From the NCBI GenBank assembly GCA_903934745.1, contig CAIZOZ010000078.1, positions 1 through 7,635 of the forward strand: 7,635 nt of DNA, read 5' to 3'. This DNA comes from an uncultured cyanobacterium (GTDB lineage Bacteria > Cyanobacteriota > Cyanobacteriia > PCC-6307 > Cyanobiaceae). The translations under genes and the position numbers were made by a program. Below are positions 6,658 through 7,635 of the stretch, in pieces; within the stretch, counting starts at the first letter, position 1; every line of letters begins with the position of its first letter. Under the pieces are notes generated by a model. That model made no database searches and had not been told where the DNA came from. It saw nothing but the letters and a program-made list of their open reading frames with translations.

Positions 6658-6879
6658 ATGGCCCTGCTTACCCCCCACCAAAATCCAGCAGGCCAGGGCA
6701 CGCCCGAAGCCTCCGTCCAAGAGACGCGCCTGACCTCCGAGAACCTGGCGTGGGTGGATGAGAAGATCAAAGAGCCCGGTTGGGCCAAGCAATTCTTGAT
6801 CTCTGCCGGTCTCCTCGATTCCAACGGTCATTGGAATCCCTCTTATTGGCCTGAAGATGGCGAAGCCGGTTCGAAATAG
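6658..6879 (+). CDS. 73-residue orphan protein, possible antitoxin-like partner of the next gene
   Basis: I do not recognise this protein as a named family. The first 25 residues are Pro/Gln/Ala-rich and look disordered; residues 26-64 look folded, beginning LTSENLAWVDEKIKEPGWAK and continuing to a tryptophan-containing end (Trp32, Trp42, Trp59, Trp64), with the C-terminus acidic (PEDGEA). The frame is open further upstream into the integrase gene, but that peptide lacks protein-like character, and the ATG at 6658 has a GAGG 11 bases upstream (6643-6646). Another ATG at 6541 would give 112 residues. The gene overlaps the next start by 23 bases, implying translational coupling. A small acidic or disordered protein encoded just ahead of an enzyme-like gene is the arrangement of many toxin–antitoxin pairs; that role is inferred. 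Confidence 0.6.
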   Translation: MALLTPHQNPAGQGTPEASVQETRLTSENLAWVDEKIKEPGWAKQFLISAGLLDSNGHWNPSYWPEDGEAGSK

Positions 6880-7453
6880 CCTCGGCCCCCTTCTTCTGCA
6901 TCACGGCTGCGATCGATCCCTTGCGGAGCTTGTGCTCGAAGGCAAGACCTCACCGATTCCAAGCGAGAACAAATACGACTGGCTGGGGCCAGGAATCTAT
7001 TTCTGGGTCGACAGCCCCTCCCGCGCCATGACCTGGGCGAGAGAGAAACAACAAAAGAAGCCGGAAGAGATGGCTGAGCCCTCTGTTCTGGGAGCCTTCG
7101 CTTACCCAGGTCATTGCCTCAACCTGACGGACTATGGCGCCCTTGATGAACTACGGGTTGCTTACGAGAAAGTGAAGCTCGTGCTCGAAAGCCAGGGCGG
7201 AAAGCTGCCATCCAATGGTGCAAAGGAGAACGGCATCTACCTCTACCGGCCCCTCGATTGCCTCGTGATCAAGATGGTTCACAAGCTCAGGGAAGAGAGC
7301 GGCCTCGAAGCCTATGACAGTGTCTACGGCATCTTTGTTGAAGGCCAAGACCTCTTTCCAGGGTCAGGCTTCAAGGCAAAGAGTCACGCTCAGATCGCCA
7401 TTCGCAATCCTGAGTGCATTGCCGGTTACTTCCGGGTCCCTGATTTCACCTGA
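6857..7453 (+). CDS. ADP-ribosyltransferase (PARP-fold)-like protein, candidate toxin or defence effector
   Basis: Proteins of this fold cleave NAD+ and transfer ADP-ribose to protein, RNA, DNA or a small molecule. Over 198 residues the motif order follows the PARP-type catalytic domain. LLLHHGCDRSLAELVLEGK (12-30) matches the nicotinamide/ribose-binding HG segment, with His16 and Gly17. GPGIYFWVDSPSRAMTWA (44-61) matches the GKGIYFAD block, with Tyr48 stacking on nicotinamide. VLGAFAYPGHCLNLTD (77-92) matches the central strand pair, and HAQIAIRNPECIAGYF (177-192) matches the last strands that carry the catalytic Glu, here Gln179. I know this alignment from memory, not from a search. A further conserved-looking block is YLYRPLDCLVI (128-138). 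There is no signal peptide or membrane segment, so it is probably cytosolic. The start overlaps the upstream small gene by 23 bases. Its less GC-biased codons suggest transfer. Alternatives are a DUF3990-like or other ART superfamily branch. Confidence 0.82.
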   Translation: MAKPVRNSLGPLLLHHGCDRSLAELVLEGKTSPIPSENKYDWLGPGIYFWVDSPSRAMTWAREKQQKKPEEMAEPSVLGAFAYPGHCLNLTDYGALDELRVAYEKVKLVLESQGGKLPSNGAKENGIYLYRPLDCLVIKMVHKLREESGLEAYDSVYGIFVEGQDLFPGSGFKAKSHAQIAIRNPECIAGYFRVPDFT

Positions 7454-7479
7454 GCTGATGTCCCGCTCCCTTTGCAGCG

Positions 7480-7635
7480 TCAGAACCGCAGATGGCGCCG
7501 GCTCCACCCAGTGATCGTGGCCTCCACATTCTCCAGGTGCCACTGCAGCGGCCCCCGGCCCTGGGTGCAGCCCCAGCGGCGGTAGTGCTTGCCGGGTTGC
7601 AGCACCCCCCGCAGCCGCAGCTGGCGGAGGGTTTC
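7480..7635 (-). CDS. C-terminal part of a small DNA-binding/excisionase-like protein, cut by the right edge
   Basis: On the minus strand a frame enters at the right edge and runs 51 codons to a TGA at 7480-7482. It reads ETLRQLRLRGVLQPGKHYRR and then WGCTQGRGPLQWHLENVEATITGW before a basic tail (SRRHLRF). Third positions are nearly all G or C, strongly suggesting real coding. The segment LRQLRLRGVLQPGKHYRR, followed by a PLQWHLENVE segment, resembles the recognition-helix and wing part of small winged-helix or MerR/excisionase-like proteins found with cyanobacterial integrases; this is recalled resemblance, not a search result. It converges on the ADP-ribosyltransferase-like gene with a 26-base gap. 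The N-terminus, where the helix-turn-helix should be completed, is outside the window. Confidence 0.65.
   Translation of the reverse strand, partial: ETLRQLRLRGVLQPGKHYRRWGCTQGRGPLQWHLENVEATITGWSRRHLRF

Larger units (their letters stand above)
5124..7635. mobile_element. tRNA-Gly-proximal end of an integrative element or genomic island
   Basis: Starting at the tRNA 3' end the content changes from housekeeping genes to a tyrosine recombinase, a small orphan gene, an ADP-ribosyltransferase-like gene and an incoming gene of DNA-binding style. Codon third positions in 6857-7453 are visibly less GC-biased than in the core genes to the left, which fits transfer. The layout (tRNA, then integrase pointing away from it) is typical of integrative elements and cyanobacterial islands. 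The right boundary is beyond the window, so size and class (prophage remnant, island or satellite) are unknown. Confidence 0.6.

Noticed and set aside
6057..6824. A 255-codon minus-strand frame opposite the integrase end and small gene
   Set aside because: It overlaps the integrase catalytic domain in antisense and shows no protein-like motifs.
6865..6874. GCCGGTTCGA shared with the tRNA T-arm, possible second att site
   Set aside because: Only ten bases match, the match stops before the rest of the tRNA 3' end, and it lies inside overlapping coding sequences; one such match in a window this size is expected fairly often by chance.
1..7635. CRISPR arrays, rRNA genes, riboswitches and insertion sequences
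   Set aside because: Read for spaced direct repeats, rRNA-like segments, known riboswitch cores and transposase motifs; none seen.

Overview
The window looks like chromosomal DNA of a GC-rich picocyanobacterium (Synechococcus/Cyanobium type). The evidence is the cbiD–guaA gene pair, a CbiD with the cyanobacterial-looking N-terminus GFTLPVW, a cyanobacterial-type class V glyoxylate aminotransferase, scarce Shine-Dalgarno sites and strongly GC-biased third codon positions. The genus is an inference from remembered protein style, not from a search.

Layout. The left two thirds are core genome. On the minus strand, cbiD (cobalamin ring methylation, 1928-3112) is followed by guaA (GMP synthase, 270-1862), and a doubtful partial reading frame runs off the left edge (1-139). 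Divergent from cbiD, on the plus strand, lie a PLP-dependent alanine/serine-glyoxylate aminotransferase (3302-4453), a small putative lipoprotein (4513-4965), a very strong long hairpin (4978-5036) and tRNA-Gly(CCC) (5052-5123).

From the 3' end of the tRNA to the right edge (about 5124-7635) the DNA reads as the tRNA-proximal end of an integrative element. A short intergenic stretch full of inverted and direct repeats leads into a tyrosine recombinase (5250-6494). Next come a 73-residue orphan protein (6658-6879) and, overlapping its end by 23 bases, a 198-residue protein (6857-7453). The latter's motifs line up with the PARP-type ADP-ribosyltransferase fold: HG near the N-terminus, GPGIYFW in the middle and a C-terminal QIAIRNP block. 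A convergent minus-strand gene enters from the right edge (7480-7635); only its last 51 codons are present and it resembles small DNA-binding or excisionase-like proteins. The far end of the element (second att site) lies outside the window.

How it fits together. The core genes are unrelated housekeeping functions (purine synthesis, cobalamin synthesis, glyoxylate/glycine metabolism). The accessory part combines an integration module with a two-gene cassette, small protein plus ADP-ribosyltransferase-like protein, arranged like a toxin–antitoxin or defence pair. That cassette is the best candidate for an undescribed system here. Its activity is inferred from motifs only.
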